From Platanthera guangdongensis (lineage: Eukaryota; Streptophyta; Magnoliopsida; Asparagales; Orchidaceae): DNA of 64,000 nucleotides. Below the pieces are notes generated by a model that saw nothing but the letters and a program-made list of their open reading frames with translations, made no database searches and was not told where the DNA came from. The position numbers and the translations under genes were made by a program. Location of the stretch: positions 20,249,538 to 20,313,537 of the forward strand of contig CM077152.1 of assembly GCA_039583875.1 (NCBI GenBank), written 5' to 3'. Below are positions 61,000-64,000 of the stretch, in pieces (positions within the stretch are counted from its first letter, which is position 1; every line of letters begins with the position of its first letter).

Positions 61000-63900
61000 C
61001 CCATTGTCATGAATCCACTTCAAACTAGCCAGCCCCGAGGTTACAACCGGATCATAAGGAGGTTGTCAACATATCACTGATGATGGAACGACTTCCACCT
61101 CATTTATACAATGTTCGTGCGAACATATCCTCTACTATTTCTTCTCTCTCAGATGTGTGCTTCATGAACTTGAAGGTGGCTCGACCCACCGATCTCTCGC
61201 TGACTCCTTCTCCTGCCCTACTCCAACAATCTGTTGACACTCTCCCTCCACATACTGGGTACCATGGAGGTTGCCATGGATCTTGGGACGGTGGCTGCGA
61301 TGGCCGCAATTGCTCCAAGGGGCAAAACATGTACTTGTGTGCCCATTGGGGGTCAGAAAAATCATATTAATGCCATTTATGACCAAAAACATGGGTTTTC
61401 GCTGCAGCCCTCCAACTCTCAGCACCACGCTTCTCTTGCGCTCCTACCACCTCACACTTCGACATCGACACCTTGCAAGAGAAACTCCAGCATCTCCTGG
61501 GGCTGGTTACTCGGACTTTCGGCTCCATGACCTCTCCAACGAAGGTATATCGTGATGTTCTCATGGTCTCTCTTGGATAGTGTACTTTGGAGCAACAAAT
61601 CATATTACTCCACAGAAGCATTCTCGGTACACGGACTATGTTTGTCCAAAGTTTATCACAACGACTAATGATGAAATCATCCTTGTTTCAACTTTGAAGA
61701 TGCGCCTCACTCCATTCCTCTCTCTCTCTCCGCTTTGTTTTTCATGTTCCCAACTCTCAATTTAATCTCTTTTTCTCTTATTCCTTTGTGGTGCAGGATC
61801 AATGAATGTGAAAAATTATTGTTAGAGAACGACTGTCAAATGAGCTCTAAACTTTAGATCTTTGTACCTCAGTTCTCTCATCTGCCAACTCTGTTAATTG
61901 ACTCCGACGTCTTGACCATGCTTATCTTCCTATCCCAGAAAGCTCTTCCTTTTTTTAATTTTCATGTGAATCGTGTATCTAGGGGAAACAACTTCGCTCT
62001 ACCTTCTCTTGTTCTCCCAACACCACTTCTGGTTCTCCCAACACCGCCACATCCTCCTCTTCGTGAGTACGCTCATTGTTCATCCTCAGTCTGATGGCTT
62101 GAGACAGTTGCCCCTACTGATGACGTAATTGATCCGAACTACGGAGTCTACCACTCACCCTCTCGCTCATTATGTCTCCTTACACCGCTTATATCCCGAC
62201 CTTCACAGTTTTGTGAGTTCCTTTTCTATTTCCACCCTATCTTCTGTGCAGGAAGCTCATCAACTTCTGAGGTGGCAAGCCGCAATGGATGAAAAAATTG
62301 CCGCCCTCTGGGCAGACATGGGACCTTGCCCCTTCATCTTGGCCAATGTCGTGTGGTATGTAAATGGATCTTCATTGTGAAGCATCATCCCGATGGAAAC
62401 GTTGAGCGTCTCAAAGCTCGTCTTATGGCTTGCAGTTTCACTCAGCAATATAACCTCGACTATGAAGAAATGTTCTTTCCCGTTGCTAATATGAATATCG
62501 TAGGAGTGTTGATCTCCTTGACCATCCATTGTCATTGATAGTTGCATCAACTTGACATTAAGAATACTTGTGACTGTCTACATGCAACAGACTCCTAGTT
62601 ATGAAATCATGGGGCAGTATCTTGTTTGACACCTCAAGAAATCTCTATATGGCGTCAAACATTCTCCTTGGCTTTGGTTTGATAAGTTTTGTAAGGTTAT
62701 TTAAGATTTTGGCTTTCCTTGGAGCTCGACAAACTTCTTCCTATTTACTCGTCGCTGCCTGACAAGCACAATCATACTTGTGTGTATTGATGATGTTCTC
62801 ATCACAGTCGATGATCGAAACGGTATTTCTATTATCAGAGTATTTGACCTCACATTTTCAGACCACAATTTTGGGTCGTCTCCGATATTGCTGGGTATTG
62901 AGGTAGCTCGTCGACCTGATGGACTAGTCTTGTCTCAACGGAAGTACTGTCTTGACCTTCTTCACGATGCAAACCACTTAAGATGCAAGTCTGCTGAAAC
63001 ACTAACAGATGCCAACCACAAGCTCTGTGCTCATGCCTCTGACTAGAGGTGTTAAAAAGGCCGGGCTCGGGGGCCCGACTCGAGCCCGGCCCGAAAAAAG
63101 CATGATGAGGCCCGACCCGGGAAAAGCTCGGCCCGGGCCTAGGCCGGGTGGAGGCCTTACAGGGCCCCATATCAGTGCGTAGCCCGCCCCGGTACCTGGG
63201 TCGGGCCGAGCCCAGATAAGCTTGGGCGCCGGGCCTGATCTGGGCCTGGTGCCCTGGTGGAACAATCACGCCAATTAGGCGGTAATTTAATAAATCCCGG
63301 CGGGATTTTAGTAAATTCCCGCCTAAATAGGCGGGATTTCTTAACCGGGCCGGCTTGGCCCCGGCCCGGCCCGCCGTATGGGGCCTTAGTAGGCCCCCTA
63401 CTGGAGCTGATGGCCGAGTCGGCTCAAGACGGGCCCGACCCTAGCCCGGGTAGCATATAACCCCTCTTCTCCATCATTAATTCCCTACTCTAATGCATAT
63501 AACCCCCCCTCTTCTCCATCATTAATTCCCTACTCTCGATGATCGTCGGTCTACGAGTGACTACTACACATATTTTGGAGGACACGTGGTCAGCTGACGA
63601 AGCAAGAAGCTAACGGTGGTGGCATGCTCTTCTGCGGAGGTTGAGTATCGTTCAATGACTTATATTTCTAAACTCACGTGGTTGAAAAATCTTCTTACTG
63701 ATCTTGGCGTGAAACTACCCTCTCTTGTCATTCTCTATTGGGATAGTCAAGCTGCTATGAATATTGCTGAAAATCCCGTTTTTCATGAACATGCCGAGCA
63801 TATTGAAGTTGATTGTCATTTCATTTGGGAAAAAGTCCTGCTTCACAAACTTGATTTTAGACATGTATTCGTTGTCGTGTAGATTTCTGATGTTCTCACC

Positions 63901-64000
63901 AAGGTCTTATCATGTCCACTATATTGACAATTCGTTTCCACGCTTGACACCTATAATCTATGTGCTCCATATTGTGGAGAGTGTAAAAGAATTGAATAAA
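61000..64000 (+). mobile_element. Decayed Ty1/copia element reaching the window end
   Basis: Protease remains near 61565-61640 (WIVYFGATNHITPQ, from an original DSGATNH). The integrase is mostly lost between about 61830 and 62100. RT remains at 62250-63040: QAAMDEKIAALWA, HHPDGNVERLKARLMA, then the strand before and including IDDVLIT, and LVLSQRKYCLDLL. RNase H resumes at 63540-63950: SSAEVEYRSMTYISKLTW, HIEVDCHFIWEKVLLHKLDF, VLTKVLS. The end TATTGTGGAGAGTGTAAAAG at about 63970 resembles the purine tract plus LTR start of the neighbouring element (TGCGGGGGAGTGTTAG). Many stops and shifts are present. The hAT-like block at 63045-63470 interrupts it between RT and RNase H. Confidence 0.82.
63045..63536. 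mobile_element. hAT-like GC-rich insertion plus a 45-bp tandem duplication
   Basis: TAGAGGTGTTAAAAAGGCCG starts the block, comparable with the hAT end read at 3665. The sequence is dominated by GGCCCGG-type words with an inner palindromic AT/GC part (CCCGCC around 63300-63340). From 63450 to 63536 the block GCATATAACCCCTCTTCTCC, then ATCATTAATTCCCTACTCT occurs twice, after which the copia RNase H resumes (CGATGATCGTCGG). No 8-bp target duplication could be paired. Confidence 0.65.

Overview
This window is nuclear DNA of a flowering plant, most likely a eudicot. The evidence is AT-rich intergenic sequence, short GT-AG introns, three recognisable plant host genes (ferric reductase oxidase, RPA70, an RBM18-type RRM protein), and many layers of Ty1/copia elements, solo LTRs, hAT and FAR1/MULE-derived genes, MITEs and (TA)n tracts. 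I cannot place the species further.

Layout. 1-6.4 kb: decayed repeats, a hAT transposase pseudogene (minus) with a GC-rich terminus, a copia LTR remnant and a 413-bp foldback MITE with an 8-bp target duplication. 6.8-9.36 kb: a seven-exon FRO gene (plus) whose last exon, carrying the C-terminal part of the NADPH-binding domain, is not visible. 9.4-15.4 kb: repeats that replace the FRO 3' end, comprising a gypsy-like LTR, an unidentified decayed spliced reading frame, a 516-bp TRIM-like element with only 34 bp between its LTRs, and an old copia LTR carrying a second gypsy-like solo LTR. 16.0-18.5 kb: a minisatellite, an unidentified broken gene 5' part and the first two exons of an RPA70 gene, all short of the rest of the gene. 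17.4-20.5 kb and 30.0-31.5 kb: a family of elements bounded by (TA)n tracts and made of GC-rich palindromes. 20.55-29.6 kb: a 4.5-kb unit in two tandem copies, each with a 5'-exon-like segment, an 18-bp minisatellite, TA tracts and a FAR1-related (FRS) pseudogene on the minus strand. 31.6-33.4 kb: a palindromic MITE between two copies of one compound microsatellite, then decayed LTR-like sequence. 33.9-40.1 kb: a nearly intact copia element (minus, target duplication TGTGA) whose gag-pol frame has two TGA stops. 40.68-49.06 kb: a solo LTR (duplication CGTAG) split by a young full-length copia element (minus). 49.92-50.94 kb: a second, inverted solo LTR of the same family (duplication ACACT). 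51.4-58.1 kb: the RBM18-like gene, with a probable non-coding first exon and a large first intron holding a decayed copia element that itself holds a gypsy-like solo LTR (duplication ATCAG). 58.7-64.0 kb: another decayed copia element with a hAT-like GC-rich insertion.

Insertion order can be read from the nesting and target duplications. Of the host genes, only the RBM18-like gene looks complete. FRO and RPA70 are cut short next to repeats. Nothing here forms an operon-like or pathway cluster; the main biological content is the repeat architecture.
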